NCBI GenBank assembly: GCA_949825045.1
Contig: OX463818.1
Coordinates: 29,342,906-29,406,905 of the forward strand
Length of the DNA stretch: 64,000 nucleotides
Direction: 5' to 3'
Origin: Argyresthia goedartella
Lineage: Eukaryota; Arthropoda; Insecta; Lepidoptera; Argyresthiidae
Shown here: piece by piece, positions 55,335 to 64,000 of the stretch
How the letters are laid out: every line of letters starts with the position of its first letter
Numbering within the stretch: the stretch's first letter is position 1
The notes under the pieces: generated by a model
The model's input: only the letters and a program-made list of their open reading frames with translations
What the model was told of the DNA's origin: nothing
Database searches by the model: none
Made by a program: the position numbers and the translations under genes

Positions 55335-56665
55335 AGAATTAAAATTTACTGCATTAGAAGCAGAAGGGGAAAACAGGAAAATGCAGTTCATAAGTCGTAT
55401 AACAATCAACCTTCTGCATCATAGCCCTCAAAAAACGGACAACGTTACAGGCAGTACTACTCAAGCAACAAAGCTGCTTCGAATAATCAATCAAGAAATC
55501 AGATGAAATTTCCGGTTTGCTCTCAAGATCACGGGATCGATTATTGCCCACAGTTCAGAGGAATGGATCCTGAAAACAATTACAAAGTTTAAAATAGCTA
55601 GTAATTGTCTATATTCAAATAAAGGGAAAGATTCTTCATCAACCTGCCTTGCAATGCCTTGAATGTAATGGCTATCATAACACCATTCTACATGACGCTT
55701 TCAAGAATCAAGCCTAAAGAAATATGCCGCTCGGGACCTAACAGTGGACTAAGAACAGTGGACTTCTTGTCTTGACTTCGTATTCTTATACGCATGTTGC
55801 GCAACAGTTATGCGAGAATACTCAAAAAGCGTCAGATAACAAGGTTGTGCTAGCGACAACGTTGTCAAAAGTACAAGATTGCCACGGCGTTCAACGTACT
55901 TTGCGCGCGCTCATAGATCAAGGCTCACGAGTGTCGTTGATAAGCAATCGAGCTACACAACTTCTGAAAAGTCACAAACAGTTTTGCAAAGGCGTTATTA
56001 ATGGAATTGGCACTAACGACACAACATGTAAAAGCGCTATAAAAATATTATGCACTTCATTAAGATGGTCCTTTGAAGTAGAAACGCTAATTATGAAAAT
56101 TTTGGCAAGAAACTTACCCAACAATACCATCAGCAAACCATCATGGGCGTTCCTGGAAGGAATAGTATTAGCCGATCCACAATTTTACTTGAGAAATACT
56201 ATTAACATACTCTTGGGCTCTAAAGTATACGCCAACATTATCCATAGCGGAGAACGAAAACAAGATTCATCACCATTAGCCCAAGAAACAAGACTTGGAT
56301 GTATGTATTAGAAGTATTCAAAGTCTGCATTTTAACGTTGTGCTGAATAATATATGTAGGTGAATAATATATCACAACAATTTTTGCAAAAAAGGACATT
56401 CAAGGACCATCAAGAAATTTGACGGGGGAGTAAGATTGCATTAATTCCTATAAGTCTACAACAACAAGGTTGAGCGACGGGTGATATCAAGTGCGACTTC
56501 CTCTTAAGTCGACTGCCGAATCCGACTTAGGGCAGTCGAAAAAAAAACGCAATTTCAACAACTCGAACGGAAATTTTCGAAGCATGAAATTATTGCTTCG
56601 CTTTACAAAGAATTTGTGGACGAATACCTATCGCTAGGACATAGAAAGAGAAAGGTTTAACAGAC
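55335..56665 (+). mobile_element. BEL/Pao (Pao-type) relict
   Basis: Positive-strand remnants in element order: a Gag C-terminal scrap with CSQDHGIDYCPQF (around 55515-55560) and CLECNGYHNTILH (around 55650-55690), the protease ORF at 55772-56311, and a pol scrap (KHEIIASLYKEFVDEYLSLGH, around 56580-56645) that in intact Pao pol precedes the RT. No RT, integrase or LTR was seen. It is distinct from the BEL-1/BEL-2 family. Confidence 0.82.
55772..56311 (+). pseudogene. Pao-type aspartic protease fragment
   Basis: The open frame of 179 codons carries LRALIDQGSRVSLISNRATQ, an A17-like protease start in which the active Asp-Ser-Gly is Asp-Gln-Gly, as is usual in Pao-type elements. It is followed by LADPQFYLRNTINILLGSKVYANII and LAQETRLG, conserved in Pao pol. 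The usual Trp/Leu after RLG is changed (RLGCMY) and a stop follows. It is a fragment of a dead polyprotein. Confidence 0.82.
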
Positions 56666-57180
56666 GCAAAATTATAACGACGTACTGTTCTTTAGATCAG
56701 AAATTGTTGTCAGCAAATCGTAAAATCACTCGTATTTACTTCATTATTACAATAAATATGTAAGTTAAGCAATTGTGCAGATCTAACAAAACAAAAAAAT
56801 ATATTATTTTATTCCCGCCGTTACAAGGTTACGTTGTTGAATTTTGATCAGACGTCAAATGTTACATATTAAATTGACCCGACTGTAATTATCCCGCCTT
56901 CAGTGGCCATTTCGCCACATACTTGTATTTTAGTTAGAAATCATCTAGCTTATACTGATTCTGACTCGTCTGAGGGTGTATAAGAATTACTTTTGTATTA
57001 TTTTGTGTAAATAAATCGATTTAGGGTAGTTTTGCATTAATTATTTAATTAAATATTTTTTATATTTTTTTATATCCTCTCAAATCGTGGGATAGTCTCG
57101 AATCCTACTAGTATCAACAATTTACTGCTATTTGAGCTAAAATAAGTCTTTATAAATAAAAACATATTTTGTCCAGCTAG
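56666..57180. other. AT-rich spacer
   Basis: No gene or clear repeat seen. Confidence 0.45.
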
Positions 57181-57199
57181 CATGTTCTGGACGAATCAG

Positions 57200-57450
57200 T
57201 GTGCGGCGAGATAAACATCGATATAACACCCGGTTCACTGGACTCCTGCTCCCTTAACTACTTAAACCGACTGGCTTTTCTCGGCCTTCCAGCACAAGAT
57301 TTACCTATAAGAGACAACAGCTGCCTCGACCACATAATGATGACATCCCGCCTCCCCTTCTAAACCCTAATCCTTGACACCTACGCCACAGATCACCGCC
57401 CCACCCTTTTTGTCCTAGATTCAAACCCAATTCGTGATCATAGCGTATAA
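57200..57450 (+). pseudogene. APE-type endonuclease fragment of a non-LTR element
   Basis: The positive strand reads VCGEINIDITPGSLDSCSLN, LNRLAFLGLPAQDL, NSCLDHIMMTSRLPF, a stop, and then ATDHRPTLFVLDS. These match the GDFNID, SCLDHI and SDHxP motifs of CR1/Jockey-type endonucleases. It is about 75 codons only, with one stop, and not continuous with the Jockey element that follows. Confidence 0.7.
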
Positions 57451-57659
57451 TGTATTTTCATAGCTGTCACTATTTTTGACGGTATTAAAACATTGAATCT
57501 ATTACCAATTTTATGTATATGTCACCGTAAGGTTGTCAAAATAGTTAGTTTATAATCTAACATCTTTTTTCTCGTTAGTTTACAAACTATTTATATATTG
57601 TAAACTGTATCGTACTGCTTACGATACGACGCTTTAGTTTATAATAAAACCATTAGATT
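57451..57659. other. Spacer before the Jockey element
   Basis: AT-rich, no gene. The element's 5' end cannot be fixed; GGGCCC at about 57669 is the first GC-rich sequence of the element type. Confidence 0.45.
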
Positions 57660-57711
57660 TTGAACGTGGGCCCAATTCCGGTACTCCTTATCGCCGCCAC
57701 CACCGCCGGCG

Positions 57712-59455
57712 ATGAAGAAAAGCCCGGTGCGGCCGACGCTGCCGACGAAGTTCCCCAACCTCAACCTGGGGAACGCACCGGGGGCCGTCCCGAGGCCCCC
57801 TAACCCGCTCATACGGGTGCTACAGGGGTCTGCGCAGACAGAGTCACGCGACCCTAGCATTAGTAGCGAATGGGAGGAGCCAGCGTTGGCCACGCCCCCC
57901 GCTGAACCAACCACCATTGAGCCCGAGGAAACCGACGACGCGTCGACCAATCCGGACGCGATGGAAACGGCGGCTGTAACAGAAGCCGAAATGGAAGTGC
58001 CGCAGTCCACGCCCCCAAGTGGGGTTTCTTACGCCGCGGCATTACTACAGCCGCCGAAGCCCAAATCGCCGCGACCCACCACACCGCCAGCGACCGCCAC
58101 CACAGAGCCTAAGCCGAAGAAAAACCACCCGCCCATCGTGGTGGAGAACCTGCCGGCCTGGGCTACCCACTTTGCCCGGCTGAAGGAAGCCCTAGGCCAT
58201 GCCCCCAACGCGCGACCCTTTGGAAAGGGGGTCCGCTTTACGCCGCAGAGCCCGGAAGAATACCGGCAAATTGTCCGGTATCTGGACGAGGCGGCCCGCG
58301 CCGACAAGACCATCTCATGGTTTTGTTACTCTCTGGACGCGGACTGCCCCTTCAAGATTGCTATCCGAGGGCTCCCGGCAACCACCCTGCCCGAAGAGGT
58401 CGCCGCAGCGCTGGCTAGCGTAGGCTTCCCGACGCAGCACGTCCGCCAAATCCCCGGCCGGATGGGCCGCGCCGGCTGCCTTGTCTTCGCCCTACTGGCG
58501 GAGAAGCAGACTCCCGGCAGCATCGAGAGGCTCTACAGGGTGAAGGAGCTGCTCTGCATGCCGGGCATCACCATTGAGGGATGGCGCGGCCCAAAGAGGC
58601 CCTCGCAGTGCCATCGATGCCAGTCGTTCGGCCACTCCTCGACCAACTGTCGCCGCCCTGTACGCTGCGTGCGATGTGGAGAAGGGCACGCAGCTACCGA
58701 CTGTCAGCGGCCAAAGTCAGAGGCCGCCACCTGCGCAAACTGCGGCCAAGGCCACCCGGCCAACAGCCGCCGATGCAAGGCGCTGAAGGAGGAGGCACGC
58801 AAGCGCGGCATCACTATCGCGCCGCCACTGCCGCCCCAAGAAGACCGCGCGCCCAACGGCCTGCCCGGCTGCCCAACCCGCGGCCCGCCCGGCTGCCCAA
58901 CCCACGGCCCGCACGGCTGCCCAACCCGCGGCCCGCACGGCCCCTCAACATGCGACCCATGCCGCCACTAAACCCGAGGCCCGCCCCGGCCCCTCCACAC
59001 ACTCAGATGTGGAGCCGCTGGGGTCACCAACATCGCCGCCAATAAAGCGCCCCCGCCTTGCCCAGCCGGGCGAGACCACGGGCGCCACCATCAGAACGCC
59101 GGCCAACCCGCCCACCACCCGAGGCGAAGAGGCGAAACCCCGTAGGAAGCGGGGCAAGAAGCGCCGGAACAAGAAGAAGGCGTCTAAAGAGCCCGCCGCC
59201 GAGCCGCCACTTGAGCCCGCCCAACCTGCGAGCCGCCCCCCACTGCCAGCCCGCCCCCGCCCACGGGAGCCGGCAGCACCCGCAGCCCTATCCACGGAGC
59301 GCCAGGAGGCTCCACTCATGGCCGCGCTGCTCGACGCCATCGACCTTATCAGCGCGGCCATACAGGCGATCGTGGATAGACGCGATCCGTTGCTGCCCCT
59401 GCTGCGGGGGTTATCGACACTGAAGGCCACAATCTCGTCCGGACACAATGCCTAA
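57712..59455 (+). pseudogene. Jockey ORF1 (Gag-like), one frame change
   Basis: The first frame (57712-58971) encodes a Pro/Thr-rich start (KKSPVRPTLPTKFPN), the block HPPIVVENLPAWATHFARLK, RNA-binding sequence before the knuckles, and three CCHC knuckles (CHRCQSFGHSSTNC, CVRCGEGHAATDC, CANCGQGHPANSRRC). It then enters a GC-rich repeat (58855-58945) and stops. The conserved C terminus, a basic stretch (KPRRKRGKKRRNKKK) and MAALLDAIDLISAAIQAIVD, is in the +1 frame and ends at 59455 overlapping ORF2. The joined length of about 581 codons is normal for Jockey ORF1. All three frames are open across the repeat, so the exact site of the indel is unclear. Confidence 0.87.
58855..58945 (+). repeat. 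GC-rich tandem repeat in Jockey ORF1
   Basis: About four units of roughly 24 bp with GGCTGCCCAACCCGCGGCCC and near variants. Open in all three forward frames. A likely slippage site. Confidence 0.82.
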
Positions 59456-62153
59456 AGACCTAAGGCTTGTGTACTGGAACCCGGACGGGATCACCAACAA
59501 GATGCAAGACCTGAGGCTACTCGTGCAGGAGCATGATGTGCATGTCGTGCTTCTGTGCGAGACGAAGCTGCACCCCAGCCGAGAGCTCCGACTGCCCAAC
59601 TTCTTCGTGTACCGCCGCGACGAGTTATCTCCGAGAGACGTGCCGTACAGAGGCACGGCGGTTCTCGTGAGACGGGACCTCGTCTACGAAGAGTTGGAGC
59701 TGCCCGCCTTCAAGACGACGCGGTCCATAGGCGTCCGTCTGAAGACAGCCGACACGGAGCTCAAAGTCTTCGCAGCCTACAAGCCTCCCGGCGACGTCCA
59801 CCATTTCTACCCGGAAGACATCCGAGCGATGATGGAAGGAGCGACCCCCACACTGGTCGCAGGCGATCTCAACGCCAAGCACCACCAGTGGGGGTCCCAC
59901 AGCATCAACTCCGCCGGAAGGGCCCTACAGGAAGATGCTGAGAACTCCAACTACGAAGTACTCAGCCCGGGGGCCCCGACACACTACCCAACGAACCCCA
60001 TGCATCGCCCGGATGTACTAGACGTCGCCCTGGTCAAGAATGTACAGTTCCCCATCGCCATCGGGGAGCTGTACGACATCGACACCCCCCACCTGCCTAT
60101 CTTGCTGGTCCTCGGGGTGGAGGCCGATCTCACGTCGGCACCGCGTCCAAGAACGAAGACGGACTGGCACAAATACCAGCTGGAGTTGAACACAACGCAG
60201 CTCCCCGGCGGTGTTTCTACCAAGGAAGAGGTAGAAGCCGCGGCAGTGGCCATCACCACAGCCATCACCACCGCTCAAGCCGCAGCCACCACCACCAAAC
60301 CACCGCCGGTCTTGCGGAAGGAGAGGCTCCCTCCACACCTCCGCAAGAAGTTGGACCTCAAGCGCCGTCTTCGTCGAACCTGGCACCACACGCGCTGCCC
60401 TGTGATCAGGGCGGAGATCAACCGGCTCGGAGAAAAACTGCGCGCGGGCATCATCGAGCTGAGGGGACAGTCCTGGGAACGCACCATTGACCAGGCCTCC
60501 CAAGATGACACCGCCCTTCACCGCCTGAACCGCAGCCTGACGTCAACTCCCGAGCCGGTCTGCCCCATGTTTGATCACACGGGCAGGCGCCGCTACGCCG
60601 CACGAGATCAAGCCGCCATCCTGGCAGACCACTTCGCTGGGCAGTTCCAGCCCAACCCCATCGCCGACTACGAGCACAACGCCGCTGTTGTGGAGCGCGT
60701 AGAGCGCTTCCTGGCGGCCCCCGCGCCTCCCCTCGCCGGCGACTACTTCATGTCGCCCCGCGAAGTCCGGAAGGTGGCCCTGAAACTGAACCAGCGGAAG
60801 GCCCCGGGCCCGGACGGAGTCGTCGCGGGGGCCCTAGTACAGCTGCCAAGGAGAGCCGTCGTCTCGCTGACGCGGCTGTTCAACGGCATCCTGCGCACCG
60901 GACACTTCCCCGCCCTCTGGAAGGAGGGCAAGGTGATCGTCATCCCCAAGCCGGGGAAGGACAGAAGACACCCGGGAGGCTACCGCCCGATCACCCTGCT
61001 GCCTCATATCGCCAAGCTGTTTGAGCGCCTGCTGTTACGGAGAATCCTGCCCCACATCCAGCTGAGGGCAGAGCAACATGGCTTCCGTGACAGCCACAGC
61101 ACGACGCTCCAGCTGGCGAGAGTCCTGCACTACCTGGCGTCGGAGCTGAACAGGGGCCGATACACCGTCGGGGTCTTTCTTGACATCGAGAAGGCCTTTG
61201 ACCGAGTGTGGCACGAGGGGCTCCTCTACAAGCTCCTGGACGCAGGTGTGCCCCCAATGATCGGGCAGATCGTGGCCTCCTTCCTGGAAGACCGGCGGTT
61301 CTTCGTCTCGGTCGAGAATGCACACTCCCAGACGAAGGCCATCAGCGCAGGAGTCCCGCAAGGCAGCTGCCTTTCGCCGGTGCTCTACGCGCTCTACACC
61401 AACGACATCCCCACACTCGAGGGCCATCTCGAGGAGGGGGTGGAAGACGTTGTGCTCGCCCTCTACGCGGACGACAGCGCCTACTTCGCGTCGTCGCGCA
61501 AAATCGAGCTCGCCTGCAGGAAGATGCAGCGACTCCTGGACCTGCTGCCGCCCTGGCTGGACAAGTGGCGGACCGCGGTGAACGTCGGGAAGACAACAGC
61601 CCTGTTGACCACCCGCTCCCGCCGTCCGACCCCGCTACAGCTGAGGGGCCGGGACATCGAGTGGCAATCGACGGTGAAATACCTCGGTTGCAACATCGAC
61701 TGCTCGCTGCGCATGGTCCCGATGGTGCAACACTGCATCAACCGGGCCAAAGCCGCGCGGGCAATGCTCCGGCCTGTCCTGTCGTCCAGCCTGCCTCTGA
61801 GAGCCAAGCTGCGGGTGTACAAGGCCTATGTGCGCTCGCGGCTCACCTACGCGGCTCCAGCATGGTACGCCCTGCTGTCGAAGACCCAGAAGGCACGGCT
61901 GCAGCGGTTCCAGAACATCTCCCTGCGGGTGATCACAGGAGCCGGGCGGTACGTGCGCAACACCACCATCATGAGGGATACCCGGATGCCCACAGTGGAG
62001 AAATTCGTCGCGCGGCTGGCACGGCGCATGTACGATTGCGCCGACAACAGCCGCCACGCACATCTCCACGACATTGCTCCGCATCACACACGTCCGCCTG
62101 AAGGCAGACCACTCCCAAGAGAGTTGCTGCTCATCCCACTGTCGCCAGTGTAA
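59448..62153 (+). CDS. Jockey ORF2: APE endonuclease and reverse transcriptase
   Basis: The uninterrupted frame of 901 codons has the usual length for the clade. The endonuclease holds YWNPDGI (Asn about 11), LLCETKL (Glu about 38), LVAGDLNAKH (Asp 140, Asn 142) and VLDVALV (Asp about 192). At the last motif, where SDHxP is expected, it reads DTPHLP: His is kept but the adjacent Asp position is Pro. The RT holds RPITLLPHIAKLFERLLLRR, EQHGFRDSHSTTLQL, VGVFLDIEKAFDRVWHEGLL, AGVPQGSCLSPVLYALYTNDI, ALYADDSAYF (YADD about 673-676) and VKYLGCNIDCSLRM. ORF2 starts within the last codons of ORF1 (ATGCCTAA), suggesting coupled reinitiation. The product would nick genomic DNA and prime reverse transcription at the nick. 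Confidence 0.93.
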   Translation: MPKDLRLVYWNPDGITNKMQDLRLLVQEHDVHVVLLCETKLHPSRELRLPNFFVYRRDELSPRDVPYRGTAVLVRRDLVYEELELPAFKTTRSIGVRLKTADTELKVFAAYKPPGDVHHFYPEDIRAMMEGATPTLVAGDLNAKHHQWGSHSINSAGRALQEDAENSNYEVLSPGAPTHYPTNPMHRPDVLDVALVKNVQFPIAIGELYDIDTPHLPILLVLGVEADLTSAPRPRTKTDWHKYQLELNTTQLPGGVSTKEEVEAAAVAITTAITTAQAAATTTKPPPVLRKERLPPHLRKKLDLKRRLRRTWHHTRCPVIRAEINRLGEKLRAGIIELRGQSWERTIDQASQDDTALHRLNRSLTSTPEPVCPMFDHTGRRRYAARDQAAILADHFAGQFQPNPIADYEHNAAVVERVERFLAAPAPPLAGDYFMSPREVRKVALKLNQRKAPGPDGVVAGALVQLPRRAVVSLTRLFNGILRTGHFPALWKEGKVIVIPKPGKDRRHPGGYRPITLLPHIAKLFERLLLRRILPHIQLRAEQHGFRDSHSTTLQLARVLHYLASELNRGRYTVGVFLDIEKAFDRVWHEGLLYKLLDAGVPPMIGQIVASFLEDRRFFVSVENAHSQTKAISAGVPQGSCLSPVLYALYTNDIPTLEGHLEEGVEDVVLALYADDSAYFASSRKIELACRKMQRLLDLLPPWLDKWRTAVNVGKTTALLTTRSRRPTPLQLRGRDIEWQSTVKYLGCNIDCSLRMVPMVQHCINRAKAARAMLRPVLSSSLPLRAKLRVYKAYVRSRLTYAAPAWYALLSKTQKARLQRFQNISLRVITGAGRYVRNTTIMRDTRMPTVEKFVARLARRMYDCADNSRHAHLHDIAPHHTRPPEGRPLPRELLLIPLSPV

Positions 62154-62420
62154 GCCCGCAGAAGAGGGCGAAAGCACGGCACAGTGAAGAAGAAGAAGCT
62201 CCCGCACCGTTGTCGCCAGTGTATGCCAATAGACGGCGAAAGCACAGCACAACGAAGACCACGCGAGGCCCCTGACAAGTAGGGGCCACCCAAGACCGGG
62301 GGGGACGTTACCCCCCGAGTTGACGCCGCGGGCATGAGGCAACCATAAGTCCTCGACCCCGCAACCGTAGTGGTCCTCGCGCTCCGCGCGAGAACACACT
62401 CCGCAGACCACTAAAAAAAA

Positions 62421-62590
62421 CATTCAGACGGGAATCAATAAATTCTTTGAAGGCGGTTCGGACTGCCCCATCGGAGTTGTTTTTTTTTTCCCTTTCAAGA
62501 AGTTATCCAAATTTCGAAAAAAATGGTTATATATTGGATCAAGGTTCGGAGAGTACGGTGGATATTTACGACCTTGGCCACCACAAAATA
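62421..62590 (-). pseudogene. mariner-type transposase C-terminal fragment
   Basis: The minus strand reads, from about 62580: QGRKYPPYSPNLDPIYNHFF, RNLDNFLKGKK, then after a frame change FKEFIDSRLN next to the Jockey tail. This is the end of a mariner transposase (PPYSPDLAPSDYHLF.SL.NFL.GK). The third catalytic Asp is Asn here. The fragment stops where the Jockey element begins. Confidence 0.7.
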
Positions 62591-62828
62591 CACAACATTG
62601 GATGAAGATTTCGAATTTTATTATCTCACCACAATTCTATCAATATCTAATCATGAGACCGCTACAAACACCCTTGTCACCAACTTATTTTTTTTTTAAA
62701 CTCAAAACACCATAATTACAACCATCTCAAAAAATAACAGAATTAGTAAAGCCTTGATGACACCCTGGATTTCACGCTGCATGCGTTACAGAAATAGACT
62801 TCATGGCGCCCTGCCATACATAAAAACA

Positions 62829-62953
62829 ATGTCGGCATATTCTTCATTAGAAAAACTAGCCATAACGGGAAGCTTTCGACCCAGAGCCCAAAACACATTG
62901 AAGAAACTCCAAGACGTGAAGAAACAATGTTTGAAATTAGCCCAGTGAAATAA
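62829..62953 (+). repeat. Left arm of a large inverted repeat
   Basis: ATGTCGGCATATTCTTCATT ... AGCCCAGTGAAATA occurs inverted at 63877-64000 with few mismatches. The arm lies in an ORF of 64 codons (62754-62948) of unknown origin. The other arm is cut by the window edge. Confidence 0.88.
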
Positions 62954-62959
62954 AATATT

Positions 62960-63450
62960 CCTTTTATTATTCTAATATTTATCATTTTTATTTTATTTTA
63001 ATCAATTCCCAAAATATATTATGACATTTTATAATATGAATTTGCCCTATAAATTTATTGATCACATTAAATACAATGTGTCCGGCAGATCTATGCAAAG
63101 ACTTAAACCGAAGTTACTACAGAATGAACCATTTGTGCCAAACATACATATGGCGAAGTCTTACCGTTAAATTTCCAGATTTTCATAGTTAAGAGATTAT
63201 CATTGCAAAACTTAACAATAAAATTGGATTATTTTACAATTGATATTAATAAATCATTTAATAATCATTCTAATGAATCTTGATTTGTGCATCTGCTGCA
63301 TCAGACTTGGTTTTTACAGACCATTGCATAGCACGGCATATTTTATTATAATACTGTTTTTCTCCCATAAACTGGTTAGTACGTCACTACTAACCAGTTG
63401 GAGGGAGAAAAATAAACTTTTTAGACAGCCTTTTTAATTAATTAAATGTA
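62960..63450. other. AT-rich interior of the inverted repeat, with hairpin
   Basis: No gene. A hairpin at 63370-63399 (AACTGGTTAGTA / TACTAACCAGTT, loop CGTCAC) is extended outward by TTTCTCCC and GGGAGAAA (63358-63410). Confidence 0.6.
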
Positions 63451-63770
63451 AGCTATTCATGCTCGAAATGAGATCCTTGGTTCCTCACACAGACACGAGC
63501 CCATCTTCGGACTTCTGTGATCGTGATTTTGAGCATCATTTCATCTTTCATGGTGTCGAAAGCCATTCTTATTTTTGAAATCAACTCTTCTTTTGTGTTT
63601 ATGACTATGTTGGAATAGACTAGTTCTTTGGTTCATCCCCACACAAAATAGTCTATTGGGGTCAGGTCTTGTGAACGAGCAGGCCTAGGAATAGGTCCGT
63701 CTTTTCTGATCCAGCAAATGGGAAAACAGTCTTCAAGATAGCTTCTGACCGCCTTATGCATCTCCTATGC
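63450..63770 (-). pseudogene. Tc1/mariner-superfamily transposase C-terminal remnant
   Basis: The minus strand from about 63740 reads FPICWIRKDGPIPRPARSQD, LTPIDYFVWG, then after a stop TKELVYSNI, INTKEELISKIRMAFDTM and VRRWARVCVRNQGSHFEH. The pattern PPRSPDLTPLDFFLWG...VY...EELK.RI..A........V...R...C....G.HFEH is a common insect DDE transposase C terminus. The Ser-Pro-Asp with the catalytic Asp appears as SQDLTP. The N-terminal half was not seen. Confidence 0.68.
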
Positions 63771-63876
63771 ACTAAACAGCCTACGAAATGGAAATGAATT
63801 TGATTGAACTAAATTAAACCTATTTATTTTATTATTATTTTTCGCGATCTTCTTTTGTTGTTTAAATGTCAATTGC

Positions 63877-64000
63877 TATTTCACTGGGCTAATTTAAAAC
63901 ATTGTTTATTCACGTCTTAGAGTTTTTTCAATGTTTTCTGGGCTCTGGGTCGAAAGCTTCCCGTTATGGCTAGTTTTTCTAATGAAGAATATGCCGACAT
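63877..64000 (-). repeat. Right arm of the large inverted repeat (cut by window edge)
   Basis: Reverse complement of 62829-62953 with about ten differences. It runs to the last base of the window, so the arm is longer than seen. Confidence 0.88.

Larger units (their letters stand above)
57660..62420 (+). mobile_element. Nearly intact Jockey-clade non-LTR retrotransposon
   Basis: GC-rich against AT-rich surroundings. It has ORF1 (57712-59455, one frameshift), ORF2 (59448-62153, intact), a 3' untranslated region with a tandem duplication (62137-62190 and 62206-62258: GTCGCCAGTGTA...GGCGAAAGCAC) and a short A8 tail (62413-62420). Sequence after the tail is a mariner fragment, so the element inserted there. 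A target duplication was not found with confidence. Confidence 0.9.

Overview
The window looks like a transposon-dense stretch of an insect genome, most probably a moth or butterfly (Lepidoptera). The signs are a tRNA-derived SINE with a body typical of moths, several short repeats familiar from lepidopteran genomes, AT-rich spacers, and a spliced piggyBac-type gene. I see no ordinary host housekeeping gene and nothing prokaryotic. Nearly all coding sequence belongs to mobile elements.

Left third (1-22175). One old Gypsy retrotransposon on the minus strand (Gypsy-A) has been hit repeatedly. A BEL/Pao element (BEL-1, 1-5035) sits in its integrase. A small TA-flanked element (8130-8624) sits at its gag/LTR junction. 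A CR1-like non-LTR insert (9669-11511) and a complete younger Gypsy (Gypsy-B, 12072-21621, two 2214-bp LTRs, target duplication ACAG) both sit in its right-hand LTR. The Gypsy family carries a canonical AAAAAAC -1 frameshift heptamer directly before the gag stop codon.

Middle (22176-31912). This is the least cluttered part. It holds the most interesting locus: a piggyBac-type transposase gene that reads as eight exons (24505-29318). All seven introns have GT-AG ends and compatible phases, giving an 803-residue protein. That protein has an RGG-rich N terminus, the full D/D/D catalytic set and a C-terminal cysteine-rich domain. A possible left terminus (TTAA followed by CCCC) lies at 24171, but no matching right terminus was found.

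31913-41336. A positive-strand non-LTR element, internally deleted, is flanked by direct repeats of about 250 bp and is interrupted by a decayed minus-strand Jockey element (33050-36981). After a spacer and a palindromic MITE (38563-38805) comes an old BEL relict (39441-41168).

41337-52419. A nearly complete BEL/Pao element (BEL-2, target duplication CACAC) is inserted into that relict. To its right is a compact non-autonomous LTR element (50629-52419) with PBS-like, PPT-like and TATTT target-duplication features.

52420-64000. AT-rich spacer, a SINE, a Pao-type relict, an endonuclease fragment, a nearly intact Jockey-clade element (57660-62420) inserted next to or into a mariner fragment, and an inverted repeat at the right edge enclosing a second Tc1/mariner-like remnant.

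All calls rest on reading the sequence and on knowledge of the families. No database search was run, and element names such as BEL-1 or Gypsy-A are local labels.
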